Positions 52,250 through 61,758 of a DNA stretch of 64,000 bases are shown here, piece by piece (within the stretch, counting starts at the first letter, position 1; each line of letters opens with the position of its first letter). Under the pieces are notes generated by a model that saw only the letters and a list, made by a program, of their open reading frames with translations, ran no database searches and was not told where the DNA came from. Source of the DNA: CAYJKB01 sp964370625. Its GTDB lineage: Bacteria > Bacillota > Clostridia > Oscillospirales > Butyricicoccaceae. The position numbers and the translations under genes were made by a program. The stretch lies in the NCBI GenBank assembly GCA_964370625.1, contig CAYJKB010000001.1:1-64000 (forward strand), given 5' to 3'.

Positions 52250-54856
52250 ATGGCTAAAGAAATTACACCAATGATGAAGCAGTATTTTGAAATTAAAGAA
52301 AAATGTAAAGATTATATATTGTTTTACCGACTTGGTGACTTTTATGAGATGTTTTTTGATGATGCAGAAGTTTCATCTAAGGAGCTTGATTTGGTACTTA
52401 CAGGTCGTGATTGGGGACAAGAAGAACGTGCACCGATGTGTGGTGTCCCTCATCATAGCTGCGAAGGGTATATCGCAAGACTTGTAGCAAAAGGTTATAA
52501 AATCGCAATTTGTGATCAAATCGAAGATGCAAAGGCTGCAAAAGGAATTGTAAAACGAGATATCGTTCGAATGATAACACCTGGGACGGTTACACAAAGT
52601 TCTATGCTTGATGAAAATAAAAATAACTATATTTGTAGTGTTTTTTCCTTTGAAAATTGCTCTGCAATATGCTTTGCAGACATTACTACAGGCGAAGTTT
52701 ACGCAAGTATTGACACTTCTAAAAATCAAACAGAGTATATTATAAATGAAATTGGTAGATTTGTGCCAAGTGAAGTCATTTTATCAAATTCCACACAAAA
52801 TGACGTTAAATTAACTGAATTCTTAGAAAAAAGAATAGGGTGTAATGTAGAACGGCTTTCCTATATTGGAGATGATTTTGAAGGAGTATTAGCATGTTTG
52901 TGCCTGCAATTTAACATTGCTGATGCCAAAGCTTATGGTTTAGCAGATAGTAGAACTTTGGTATTTTGCTTAGATATGCTTTTAGGTTATCTTGAAAAAA
53001 TGCAAATGTGTAAACTGCGAAATTTGAACAAATTAAATGTTTACACCGAAGGTCAATTTATGACGCTTGATATAAACTCACGACGAAATCTTGAGCTTTG
53101 TGAAACTATGCGTTCAAAAGAAAAAAAAGGTACACTTTTGTGGGTGCTAGATAAAACTAAAACGGCGATGGGCGCAAGGCTTTTACGTTCTTTTATTGAA
53201 AAACCACTTTTGAATCCTATCTATATTCAAAAAAGGCAGAACGCAATTGAAGAATTTATCAAAAACTACATTAAAACAGATGATATCACCGAAATGCTTA
53301 AAAATATGAATGATATTGAGCGTATAACAGGTAAACTTGTTTATAATACTGCAAATTGCAGAGATTTACGAGCTTTATATGCTACATTATCAAAAGTTCC
53401 TTCTATAAAAACAATTGTAAGCACCTTTTCAAGTAAACTTGTTACACAGCTTTGTGATATGTTAGACGATTTGCCTGAAATTTGTAAGATGATTGATAAT
53501 GCCATTGTTGAAGAACCACCGACTTCACTTCGTGATGGTGGAATGATTAAAGAAACGTATAGCGAAGAAATTGCTCTTTTGCAAAATGCATCAAAAGGTG
53601 GAAAAGATAAAATCTTTGAAATTGAAATGCGAGAGCGAGAACGAACCGGTATCAAAACTCTTAAAATTCGTTTCAATAAAGTTTTTGGCTATTATATTGA
53701 AGTCACAAAAGCAAATTCTGCCGATGTACCTGCGGATTATATTAGAAAACAAACTTTAGTTAATTGTGAACGTTATATAACGGAAGAGCTAAAAACGTAT
53801 GAAAGCACAGTTTTAGGGGCTGAGGAAAAGTTAAAGAATTTAGAATATGCTATTGTATGTGAAATAAGAGAAAAAATAGCAGAGCAAGTGCATTTAATTC
53901 AATCAACAGCACAAGCTATTGCACAAATAGATGTATTATCTGCATTATCTGTAGTGGCTAAAAAGAATAGATATGTAAAGCCAGAAGTTGATTTTTCAAC
54001 AACAATTGATATTAAAGACGGACGTCACCCTGTTGTTGAGCAAATGCTAAAAGATGACCTCTTTGTTCCAAATGATGTGCTGCTTGATAATGATGAAAAT
54101 CGTTTTGCTATAATTACAGGGCCTAATATGGCTGGTAAATCTACATATATGCGTCAAGTTGCATTAATAGCGATTATGGCACAAATGGGCAGTTTTGTCC
54201 CTGCAAAATATGCTAAAGTCGGAATTTGTGACAGCGTTTTTACACGTGTGGGTGCATCTGATGATTTAACTTCGGGTCAGTCTACATTCATGGTGGAAAT
54301 GAGTGAAATGGCATATATACTCAAAAATGCAACACCGAAAAGCCTTCTTATTATAGATGAAATAGGTAGAGGAACTTCCACTTTTGATGGGATGTCTATT
54401 GCAAGAGCTGTTGTAGAATTTGCTTCGGCTAAAAAGCCGATAGGTGCTAGAACGTTATTTGCAACACATTATCACGAACTTACAGAACTTGAAACATTGT
54501 TAGATGGAGTTAAAAATTACAATATAGCAGTTAAAAAACGTGGAGATGACATTACTTTTCTGCGAAAAATTGTGCGTGGTGGTGCAGATGATAGTTATGG
54601 TATTGAAGTAGCTAAACTTGCTGGAGTGCCAAATAAGGTGATAAATAGAGCAAAAGAAGTTCTGCTAGAGCTTGAAAGTCATGGGCTTACATTGAGCAAG
54701 ACTGAAAATTCAGCTATAGAAGAAAGACGTGAACAAGTATCAATGTTTGACATGTCAGCAAATGAAGTAGCAGATAGAATACGAAAAATTGATATTAATA
54801 CACTTACACCTATTGAGGCAATGAACATAATTTATGAACTACAAAAAATGGTTTAA
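52250..54856 (+). CDS. mutS: DNA mismatch repair protein MutS
   Basis: It recognises mismatches and starts repair with MutL. The mismatch-binding motif FYRLGDFYEMF is at the N-terminus. The ABC-type ATPase has Walker A GPNMAGKST near residue 624, STFMVEM, and Walker B LLIIDEIGRGTS. At 868 residues it is standard. I place the start at ATG 52250, which has GGAG eight bases upstream; upstream in-frame starts overlap miaB and lack a ribosome site. mutL follows 14 bases later. Confidence 0.97.
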   Translation: MAKEITPMMKQYFEIKEKCKDYILFYRLGDFYEMFFDDAEVSSKELDLVLTGRDWGQEERAPMCGVPHHSCEGYIARLVAKGYKIAICDQIEDAKAAKGIVKRDIVRMITPGTVTQSSMLDENKNNYICSVFSFENCSAICFADITTGEVYASIDTSKNQTEYIINEIGRFVPSEVILSNSTQNDVKLTEFLEKRIGCNVERLSYIGDDFEGVLACLCLQFNIADAKAYGLADSRTLVFCLDMLLGYLEKMQMCKLRNLNKLNVYTEGQFMTLDINSRRNLELCETMRSKEKKGTLLWVLDKTKTAMGARLLRSFIEKPLLNPIYIQKRQNAIEEFIKNYIKTDDITEMLKNMNDIERITGKLVYNTANCRDLRALYATLSKVPSIKTIVSTFSSKLVTQLCDMLDDLPEICKMIDNAIVEEPPTSLRDGGMIKETYSEEIALLQNASKGGKDKIFEIEMRERERTGIKTLKIRFNKVFGYYIEVTKANSADVPADYIRKQTLVNCERYITEELKTYESTVLGAEEKLKNLEYAIVCEIREKIAEQVHLIQSTAQAIAQIDVLSALSVVAKKNRYVKPEVDFSTTIDIKDGRHPVVEQMLKDDLFVPNDVLLDNDENRFAIITGPNMAGKSTYMRQVALIAIMAQMGSFVPAKYAKVGICDSVFTRVGASDDLTSGQSTFMVEMSEMAYILKNATPKSLLIIDEIGRGTSTFDGMSIARAVVEFASAKKPIGARTLFATHYHELTELETLLDGVKNYNIAVKKRGDDITFLRKIVRGGADDSYGIEVAKLAGVPNKVINRAKEVLLELESHGLTLSKTENSAIEERREQVSMFDMSANEVADRIRKIDINTLTPIEAMNIIYELQKMV

Positions 54857-54870
54857 AGTGAGGTGAAATA

Positions 54871-56874
54871 ATGGGGAAAATAATACAGCTTTCAAAGCAT
54901 GTATCAGAACTTATAGCAGCTGGTGAAGTTGTTGAAAGACCTGCATCAGTAATTAAAGAATTAGTAGAGAATGCGATAGACGCAGGTGCTTTGGAAATTG
55001 TAGCAGAGATTCGAAATGGTGGGGTAACTTATCTTAGGATTTCTGATGATGGTTGTGGTATGTCAGAGGAAGATGCATGTTTAGCATTTTCTCGTCATGC
55101 AACAAGTAAAATTTCATCTCAGGACGATTTATATAGTATTAAAACATTAGGTTTTAGAGGTGAGGCACTTTGTGCTATTGCAGCAGTGTCAAAAGTTGAA
55201 CTTCGTACATCGCAAGATGGAATAGAGGGTACACTTGTTAAAATATCTGGTGGTGTATTTGAAGAAACTATAGATTATCCAGCCACAAAAGGAACGACAA
55301 TTATTATTCGAGATATTTTCTATAATGTTCCCGCTAGAATGAAATTTCTTAAAAAAGATGTAGGTGAAGGAAACCTTGTTACTGGTATAATGCAGAAAAT
55401 TGCTGTAAGTTATCCAAATGTATCTTTTAAGTTTATTCGTGATAACAAAGAAATCTTTATGACATCTGGAAATGGTGATTTGCTTGAAGCAATTTACAGT
55501 GTATACGGCAAAGAACTTTCGAAAAATATGCAGTCTGTAGGATATGAATTGTCAGAAGTTGTAGTAAGTGGGTATATTTCAAAACCACAGGTTACACGTG
55601 GGAATAGAACCATGCAACTTTTTTTTGTAAATGGTCGTTATGTTAAATCTCAATTGTTACAAGCAGCATTAGAGCAAGCATATAGAAATAATATTCCATC
55701 AGGAAAATTTCCATCATGTGTACTTGCGATTGAAATTTCATATGAGCTTGTAGATGTAAATGTTCATCCAGCTAAAACAGAAATAAAATTTCATAACGAT
55801 AAATCTGTGTTTAATGCTGTTTATGTTGCATGTAAAAATGCTATTGAAAGCATGACAGAAAATGCGATTTCTCACACAGAGCTAACTAAAAAACAGCCTG
55901 AAATTGTCCAAGATAATATAACAGAATATCAGCAGAAAATAATCTCAAATGAAACAACTCAAATTAAATCGGTTGCAGAGCAATTTGCGCAACCTAAAAA
56001 AACTGAAATCTTAGATATAGCACAAAATTTGAATACAGAGGATAAACCTAGTTTTTCGGTACAAAATTATATTAGCAATGTCATAAAACCGAGAACAGTT
56101 AATATAGATATTGAATTTGATGATAATGTTGAAAGTAATTCTACTTTGAATTTGTCTCAGGATTATAAGGCTTTTTATGAATCTCCTCGTATGTATTATC
56201 CAAATCAAGAGGAAAGTTCAGATGTAGATGCTGAAGAAATCCAGCTACACACAATTGTGGCAGAACCTGTTGAAAATGAGTTAAAAGAAGAATTATTCTT
56301 TGATGATGTAAAAGTTTTAGGAGAATGTTTTGGTACATATATTTTATCACAATATAAAGAAGAACTTTTGCTAATAGATAAACATGCAGCACATGAGCGT
56401 ATTTTATTTAATAAACTGAAAGCAGAATATGATGGAACAGCGTCATCACAACTTTTGTTATCACCACTTGTAATTGATTTACCATTTGATGAATTTGCAT
56501 TGATAACAGAGCAACTTGATGTAATTAACAAGCTTGGATTTGATATGGAGATTTTTGGGAAACAAAGTATAATTGTTCGTGAAGTTCCGTCATATTTAGA
56601 TCGCAGTGATGTTAAGATATTGTTGAATGAAATTATAACTAATATTTCCAAGAACTTTTTAGCATTTACGGATAAAGCTGATAAAATTATTCACTCAGTA
56701 GCCTGTAGAGCTGCAATTAAAGCAAATTATAAAACTACACTCACAGAAATGGAACAACTCTCACGTCGTGTAATTTCTGATAGCAGCATTGCTTGTTGCC
56801 CTCATGGTAGACCTGTAGTTATAAAATTTACGAAGTATGAATTTGAAAAAATGTTTAAACGTACAGGGCATTGA
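54871..56874 (+). CDS. mutL: DNA mismatch repair protein MutL
   Basis: The mismatch-repair ATPase and probable nicking endonuclease. The GHKL ATPase motifs are visible: ELVENAIDAGA, DDGCGM, and GFRGEAL. The C-terminal nuclease metal site shows DKHAAHER (usual DQHAxxER with Lys for Gln), ACRAAIKANYK and CPHGRP, so the protein should be endonuclease-competent as in most Firmicutes. The linker (about 350-460) is long and variable. Confidence 0.96.
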   Translation: MGKIIQLSKHVSELIAAGEVVERPASVIKELVENAIDAGALEIVAEIRNGGVTYLRISDDGCGMSEEDACLAFSRHATSKISSQDDLYSIKTLGFRGEALCAIAAVSKVELRTSQDGIEGTLVKISGGVFEETIDYPATKGTTIIIRDIFYNVPARMKFLKKDVGEGNLVTGIMQKIAVSYPNVSFKFIRDNKEIFMTSGNGDLLEAIYSVYGKELSKNMQSVGYELSEVVVSGYISKPQVTRGNRTMQLFFVNGRYVKSQLLQAALEQAYRNNIPSGKFPSCVLAIEISYELVDVNVHPAKTEIKFHNDKSVFNAVYVACKNAIESMTENAISHTELTKKQPEIVQDNITEYQQKIISNETTQIKSVAEQFAQPKKTEILDIAQNLNTEDKPSFSVQNYISNVIKPRTVNIDIEFDDNVESNSTLNLSQDYKAFYESPRMYYPNQEESSDVDAEEIQLHTIVAEPVENELKEELFFDDVKVLGECFGTYILSQYKEELLLIDKHAAHERILFNKLKAEYDGTASSQLLLSPLVIDLPFDEFALITEQLDVINKLGFDMEIFGKQSIIVREVPSYLDRSDVKILLNEIITNISKNFLAFTDKADKIIHSVACRAAIKANYKTTLTEMEQLSRRVISDSSIACCPHGRPVVIKFTKYEFEKMFKRTGH

Positions 56875-56917
56875 TAAAACATTTAGCTTAGAAAAACTTT
56901 GAAAGGCGAGGTGAAAA

Positions 56918-57859
56918 ATGGAAAATAAGATAATCAGTGTGGTAGGGCCTACAGCTTCTGGTAAAACTGCACTTGCAATAGCACTTGCTAAAAAACTAAA
57001 CACCGAGATAATTTCAGCAGATTCAATGCAAATATATAAAGAGCTTTCTGTGGGAACTGCAAAACCTACGATTGAAGAAATGCAAGGAATACCGCATCAT
57101 TTAATAGATATTATGTTACCATCTGAAGAATTTTCTGTTGCTAAATTTTCAGAACTTGCTGATGAGAAAGCACAGGAACTATTATCTCGCAGTAAAATAC
57201 CTATTGTCTGTGGTGGTACAGGATTATACCTAAACGCACTTATTGAAGGGAATAAATTTGAAAATAACGAGAGAAATTCTGAACTTCGTGAAAAACTGTG
57301 GCAAGAATATGAAGAATTTGGTGCATTATATATGCATGATAAGTTAAAAGCTGTTGATACTGTATCAGCTGAAAATATTCATATGAATAATGTCAAAAGG
57401 GTGTTAAGAGCGCTTGAGGTATACATTGAAACTGGGATACCTCTTACAGAACTTAACAAGATAAATAAAGCTGAAAATGATAAATATAAAGCATGTATAA
57501 TTGGAATTTGCCCAAATGACAGAGAAGTTTTATATAATCGGATTAATTTACGAGTTGATTTAATGCTTGAAGCGGGATTGTTGGAAGAAGCTAAAAAAGT
57601 ATTTGAATATGAAAATTTATCACAAACAGCAAAGCAAGCAATTGGATATAAAGAGTTTTTCCCATATTTCAAAGATGAAATGTCATTAGAAGAATGTGCA
57701 GAAACGCTTAAAAGAAATACGAGAAAATATGCAAAACGTCAATTAACATGGTTTAGACGTGATAGTAGGGTTAAGTGGATTTTATATAACGAAAATGATA
57801 ATTTTGAAAGCATATTCCAAAATTCGACAAAGGTATTGGAAGAATTTGGTGTACAATAA
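56918..57859 (+). CDS. miaA: tRNA dimethylallyltransferase MiaA
   Basis: It prenylates A37 in tRNAs reading UNN codons, making the substrate of MiaB. P-loop GPTASGKT is at residues 10-17, with SADSMQIYKELSVGTAKP, VCGGTGLYLNAL and the C-terminal AKRQLTWFRRD. Length 313 is normal. It lies between mutL and hfq, an arrangement also known from Proteobacteria (miaA-hfq). Confidence 0.97.
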   Translation: MENKIISVVGPTASGKTALAIALAKKLNTEIISADSMQIYKELSVGTAKPTIEEMQGIPHHLIDIMLPSEEFSVAKFSELADEKAQELLSRSKIPIVCGGTGLYLNALIEGNKFENNERNSELREKLWQEYEEFGALYMHDKLKAVDTVSAENIHMNNVKRVLRALEVYIETGIPLTELNKINKAENDKYKACIIGICPNDREVLYNRINLRVDLMLEAGLLEEAKKVFEYENLSQTAKQAIGYKEFFPYFKDEMSLEECAETLKRNTRKYAKRQLTWFRRDSRVKWILYNENDNFESIFQNSTKVLEEFGVQ

Positions 57860-57895
57860 TTACATAAATAATATTGTAATTTGGAGGACACCTAT

Positions 57896-58132
57896 ATGAA
57901 AGTAATGCAATCGAACATTCAAGACACATTTTTAAACACATTAAGACGTGATAAAATTTCAGTTACAATGTTTTTAACAAATGGATTTCAAATTCGTGGT
58001 TTGGTAAAATCATTTGACAACTTTGTTGTTTTGTTTGAATGTGACGGAAAACAAAACATGGTTTATAAACACGCAATTTCTACTATTGTCCCAATCAAAA
58101 ATGTTGACGTGCAGGAGAGAGAGGAGTCATAA
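57896..58132 (+). CDS. hfq: RNA chaperone Hfq
   Basis: A 78-residue Sm-like hexamer that binds small RNAs and A-rich mRNA. The Sm1 motif is FLTNGFQIRGLVKSFDNFVV and the Sm2 motif is YKHAISTIVP. ATG 57896 has GGAGG nine bases upstream; a TTG 15 bases earlier overlaps that site. The tail after Sm2 is short, as in Firmicutes. Confidence 0.95.
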   Translation: MKVMQSNIQDTFLNTLRRDKISVTMFLTNGFQIRGLVKSFDNFVVLFECDGKQNMVYKHAISTIVPIKNVDVQEREES

Positions 58133-58141
58133 GACTTTTTT

Positions 58142-59353
58142 ATGAGAAGCACGAAAAAGAAAAATAGAATTTTCATTTTGCCTCTATTGATATTTGTATT
58201 ATATTTTGCATTACAAATTGCAAATCTTATAGGCTCTACAGCTGTTACGGTTGCAGCTGTTGAAATTACACATAATCAATCCTTTGAGACAAGTGGTAAT
58301 TTTATTTTTAATGCAGTAAATGTAGAACATAATACATCAGGTCAACAAATTAGATATATTTGTCAAGAAGGCGAACGTATTTCGGAAGGAAATAGCATAG
58401 CTGCAATTTTTTCTGATAGTAGCGCTGCTAGTATTTCAGATGAACTTACTAAAGTTCGTGAAGATATTGAATTTTGGGAATCAGCTAATGAAACATCAAT
58501 AGGACTTTCAGACAATGCCAAAATTGATGACCAAATATCTCATCTTATAATAGAACTTAATCAAAATTCTGGACAAGTTACAACGTCTGAAATGCTTGAG
58601 ACATCTAATGAACTTAAAACAACAATTTTAAGAAGAAATGTTACAACAGAGGGTTCATATAACGTGAAGTCTCAAATAGAAACGCTTCGCCAAACAGAAA
58701 CTACACTATTAAATTCACTTGAACAAATTTCCACGTGGGTTAAAGCTCCGATTACAGGGTATTTTACACAACAAAATAACATAGGAGCATCAAGCTTATA
58801 TCAATCATTAAATGAATTTACATTAGATGATTTAAGAATGGTGCAAAAAACCAGTGGAGACATTTTGCCAAATTCAGTTGGCAAATTAATTGAAGATTTT
58901 TCTTGGTATTATGCAGTGGAAACTACAGCAGATAATGCTAACTTATTATCAGAGGGAAGAACAGTTAAAATTAAATTTACTTCTATTGAAGAGGAAGAAG
59001 TTAGCGCTAAAGTTGAGAGAATAGAAAAATATGACGACGGCTCTGCTATGATTGTCTTTAATGGTAATGCATCTATGGGAAATTTGGTATCACAAGATTT
59101 TGTATCAAGTGAAATAATTGTAAAGACTTACCAAGGGATTAAAATACCAACTGAAGCTGTACGAATTTTAGATGGAAAAATAGGCACATATGTTTCGAAT
59201 GGAAGTATATATACATTTAAAGAAATAGAACCTATTTTAGAAACAGAAGATTATTATATAATTGAAAAAGAACTTAAACCAAATGCTATTGTGGTTTATG
59301 AAGAAATAGTTATAAGTGCGAACAACCTAAGTGGGGAGAAGGTGATTGAATGA
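58142..59353 (+). CDS. HlyD-type membrane-anchored adaptor protein
   Basis: A 403-residue protein with one N-terminal membrane helix (about 10-35) and an extracytoplasmic part with a beta-barrel/lipoyl-like region, a helical hairpin (about 95-200, SISDELTKVREDIEFWES) and a C-terminal beta domain (VKIKFTSIEEEEVSAKVERIEKYDDG). It resembles HlyD/efflux adaptors but no pump is adjacent, so the partner is unknown. It lies between hfq and yggS and shares ATGA with the latter, a location I recall from other Oscillospiraceae-like genomes, where its role is undefined. Confidence 0.82.
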   Translation: MRSTKKKNRIFILPLLIFVLYFALQIANLIGSTAVTVAAVEITHNQSFETSGNFIFNAVNVEHNTSGQQIRYICQEGERISEGNSIAAIFSDSSAASISDELTKVREDIEFWESANETSIGLSDNAKIDDQISHLIIELNQNSGQVTTSEMLETSNELKTTILRRNVTTEGSYNVKSQIETLRQTETTLLNSLEQISTWVKAPITGYFTQQNNIGASSLYQSLNEFTLDDLRMVQKTSGDILPNSVGKLIEDFSWYYAVETTADNANLLSEGRTVKIKFTSIEEEEVSAKVERIEKYDDGSAMIVFNGNASMGNLVSQDFVSSEIIVKTYQGIKIPTEAVRILDGKIGTYVSNGSIYTFKEIEPILETEDYYIIEKELKPNAIVVYEEIVISANNLSGEKVIE

Positions 59354-60042
59354 GTGACTATCAACGACTTGAGAGTAACTTTTTAGAAATAGAAGAAAAA
59401 GTTAATGAAGCAACTTTAGAAAGCAAAAGACAAGTAGGCGATGTTAAAATTGTAGCAGCGACTAAAATGATAGATACTACAGAAATTTTAAAAATTTCTA
59501 AACTTGGAATTTATGCAGTGGCTGAAAATCGTGTTCAAGAGCTTTTGCGAAAATACGATGAGGGTGCATATGATGATATACCACTTCATTTCATTGGAAA
59601 TTTACAAACAAATAAAGTTAAATATATTGTAGGTAAAGTCGATGTAATTCAATCTGTAAATTCAATAAAGCTTGCTGAAGAAATTAATAAATATGCTGTT
59701 CGAAATAATTTAATCCAAAAGATTATGATTGAAGTAAACATAGCTGATGAAAAATCCAAATGTGGCATGTCTTCTAGCGATGTTGATGATTTTTTGGATA
59801 ATATTTCCAAAATGTCTAATGTTTCAGTGGTTGGTTTGATGGCTATGATGCCAAAAATTGGAAATTCGGATAAAAATTCAAAACATTTTCAACAAATTCA
59901 TCAACTATTTATTGACATCGGGCAAAAAAAATACGATAATATTAACATGGACTTTTTATCCGTTGGTATGAGCAACGATTTTTATGATGCAATACTTGGT
60001 GGGTCTAACATGGTGCGAATAGGTAGCGCCTTATTTAAGTAA
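59350..60042 (+). CDS. YggS-family PLP-binding protein
   Basis: A 230-residue cytoplasmic PLP-binding protein of the YggS/YlmE/PROSC family that keeps PLP and amino acid pools in balance and has no known catalysis. The PLP lysine is in VAATKM (about residue 38). ENRVQELL, HFIGNLQTNKVKYIVG and SVGMSNDFYDAI are conserved. In Gram-positives it sits beside sepF and yggT genes as here. Confidence 0.95.
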   Translation: MSDYQRLESNFLEIEEKVNEATLESKRQVGDVKIVAATKMIDTTEILKISKLGIYAVAENRVQELLRKYDEGAYDDIPLHFIGNLQTNKVKYIVGKVDVIQSVNSIKLAEEINKYAVRNNLIQKIMIEVNIADEKSKCGMSSSDVDDFLDNISKMSNVSVVGLMAMMPKIGNSDKNSKHFQQIHQLFIDIGQKKYDNINMDFLSVGMSNDFYDAILGGSNMVRIGSALFK

Positions 60043-60065
60043 TAAATATATGGAGGATTTAAATA

Positions 60066-60524
60066 ATGGGATTTGTAGAAGAAATTAAAAAATTTGTACG
60101 TGGTGATGATATTGATGGAGAATATGAAGGGGAATATGCTGAAGATGGCTATGAAGATAACTCTAGCGATTTTCAAGATAGAAGACCGGATAGTTCTACA
60201 GCTATGACATCATCAAGACAAGAAAAAATTGTAAATATCCATGCAACAACTCAGCTTTCAGTGGTTTTAGTAAAACCTGAAAAATTTGAGAACGCTGCAG
60301 AAATTGCAGATCATTTAAAAGATAAGCGCACAGTTGTTTTAAATCTTGAAAATACAAACAAAGAAGTATCACGCAGATTAGTGGACTTTTTAAGTGGTGT
60401 AGCTTATGCTAATGAAGGAAAAATCAAAAAAATTGCAAATAGCACTTATATCATAACTCCATACAATGTTGACCTTTTAGGGGATCTTATTGACGAGCTT
60501 GAGACAAGTGGTCTTTACCTATAA
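60066..60524 (+). CDS. sepF: Cell-division protein SepF
   Basis: It anchors FtsZ to the membrane. The 152-residue protein has an N-terminal amphipathic membrane-targeting helix (MGFVEEIKKFVRG), an acidic linker (about 15-55) and a C-terminal FtsZ-binding core (IHATTQLSVVLVKPEKFENA... DFLSGVAYANEGKIKK). It lies between yggS and yggT, the usual order in Firmicutes. Confidence 0.96.
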   Translation: MGFVEEIKKFVRGDDIDGEYEGEYAEDGYEDNSSDFQDRRPDSSTAMTSSRQEKIVNIHATTQLSVVLVKPEKFENAAEIADHLKDKRTVVLNLENTNKEVSRRLVDFLSGVAYANEGKIKKIANSTYIITPYNVDLLGDLIDELETSGLYL

Positions 60525-60539
60525 GCGGAGGATAGTTTA

Positions 60540-60812
60540 GTGTTTTCAATATATCTAATAGTAGCAAGCATTGTGGCTAACATACTTGGATTGCTTAGAA
60601 TTCTTTTAGTTGTAAGAGCTATTATGTCTTGGTTTCCAGAGGTTATGCAATCTCAAATTGGTCAGTTTGTTAGAATGATAACAGAACCAATTTTAATTCC
60701 GTGCAGAGCTTTGTTGAATAAAATTCCAGCACTGCAAGGTTTGCCACTTGATTTATCAGTCTTATTAGCATTTATACTTTTACAAATTTTTAGCCAGCTT
60801 TTATACTTTTAA
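60540..60812 (+). CDS. YggT-family membrane protein
   Basis: A 90-residue protein with two membrane helices: IVASIVANILGLLRILLVVRA near the N-terminus (split here by the conserved polar turn MSWFPEV) and LSVLLAFILLQIFSQLLY near the C-terminus. PILIPCRALLNKIP is the family loop. GTG is the start, preceded by GGAGG. It probably works in the division or envelope machinery. Confidence 0.92.
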   Translation: MFSIYLIVASIVANILGLLRILLVVRAIMSWFPEVMQSQIGQFVRMITEPILIPCRALLNKIPALQGLPLDLSVLLAFILLQIFSQLLYF

Positions 60813-60824
60813 ATTATTTATTTC

Positions 60825-60856
60825 GGTCGGGACCCCCCGGCCTTTTGGCTTTGTTT
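60825..60856 (+). terminator. Terminator after yggT
   Basis: GGTCGGG and CCCGGCC pair (one G-T) around the ACCC loop, followed by TTTTGGCTTTGTTT. This is by far the most GC-rich spot of the region. Confidence 0.75.
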
Positions 60857-60905
60857 AAAATAAAAATTAAAATATTGTTTTTAATTTCAAGGAGGTAATT
60901 TAACT

Positions 60906-61730
60906 ATGATGTCACTACAAGAAATTCAATCAGCTGCATTTGAAAAAGCAGTTTTTGGGGGATATGACACAAAATCAGTTGATGATTTTTTAGAACGAAT
61001 AACAGAGGATTATGCAGCTCTTCAAAAAGAAAATATTGCGCTTAAATCAAAAATGAAAGTGCTTGTAGATAAAATTGAAGAATATAGAAGTGTTGAAGAT
61101 AGTATGCGAAAAGCATTAGTATCAGCTCAGGGGATAGCTGATGAAATTGTTTCAAAAGCAAAAACTTCTAGTGCAGAAATCGAAAAAAATGCAAGAGCTC
61201 AAAGTGAAGAAAAATTAGTTGAATATAAGAGTCTGCTTGCATCTGAAAAAGAACGTGTTGAAGCACTGCGTTTTAGAACACGTGACTTCATTTCAAATAT
61301 TATTGGTCTTTACAAGAAAGAACTAGAAGAAGTTTCACAAATTGGTGATAAAATATTGCTTGAAGAACAAATGTTAAGCAGTGCAGAAAATGTAGAAACA
61401 GAAGCTAGTGCTACTGTACAAGAGCAACCTTACTATGCACCTGCCCCAAGTTTTGCACCAGTTTCAGCGCCTGTGAAAAATTCTTTTGAAGACGCATATG
61501 TTGCACCACCTTCAGTGGAAGTTTTTGAAGAGACAAAGGAACTTGAAAACCTTGTAAATTCTTTTTCTTCGAAAAAAAGTGGTGATACTTCTGGAAGAAC
61601 TGAAAACGAAGGACTTGATGTTCAAGTTTTTGAAATTACCCTAGGTAATGATAAAGCTGATAATGCTCAAAGAAAAAATAACAACGATTCATCAAATTTA
61701 CAATTTGGAAAAACATATACAATAGACTAA
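60906..61730 (+). CDS. DivIVA-domain protein
   Basis: A curvature-sensing polar/septal coiled-coil protein. The N-terminal DivIVA motif (IQSAAFEKAVFGGYDTKSVDDFLE) is followed by a coiled coil (about 25-150). A Pro/Ala linker and a variable C-terminus are not conserved in most DivIVA proteins. Length 274 is longer than the classic version, and the C-terminal half may carry extra interactions. Its own AAGGAGG site and the upstream terminator suggest a promoter between yggT and divIVA, which I do not see clearly. It is followed by ileS. Confidence 0.92.
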   Translation: MMSLQEIQSAAFEKAVFGGYDTKSVDDFLERITEDYAALQKENIALKSKMKVLVDKIEEYRSVEDSMRKALVSAQGIADEIVSKAKTSSAEIEKNARAQSEEKLVEYKSLLASEKERVEALRFRTRDFISNIIGLYKKELEEVSQIGDKILLEEQMLSSAENVETEASATVQEQPYYAPAPSFAPVSAPVKNSFEDAYVAPPSVEVFEETKELENLVNSFSSKKSGDTSGRTENEGLDVQVFEITLGNDKADNAQRKNNNDSSNLQFGKTYTID

Positions 61731-61758
61731 ATCGAGAATAGAAAGGACTTAACCATTA

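Noticed and set aside
54871..56874. MutL with Lys in place of Gln in DQHAxxER as a sign of lost nuclease
   Set aside because: The Asp, His and Glu that matter for metal binding are kept, and the other metal motifs are intact.
61731..61758. A T-box leader for ileS
   Set aside because: Only 28 bases separate ileS from divIVA and no T-box motif is present.
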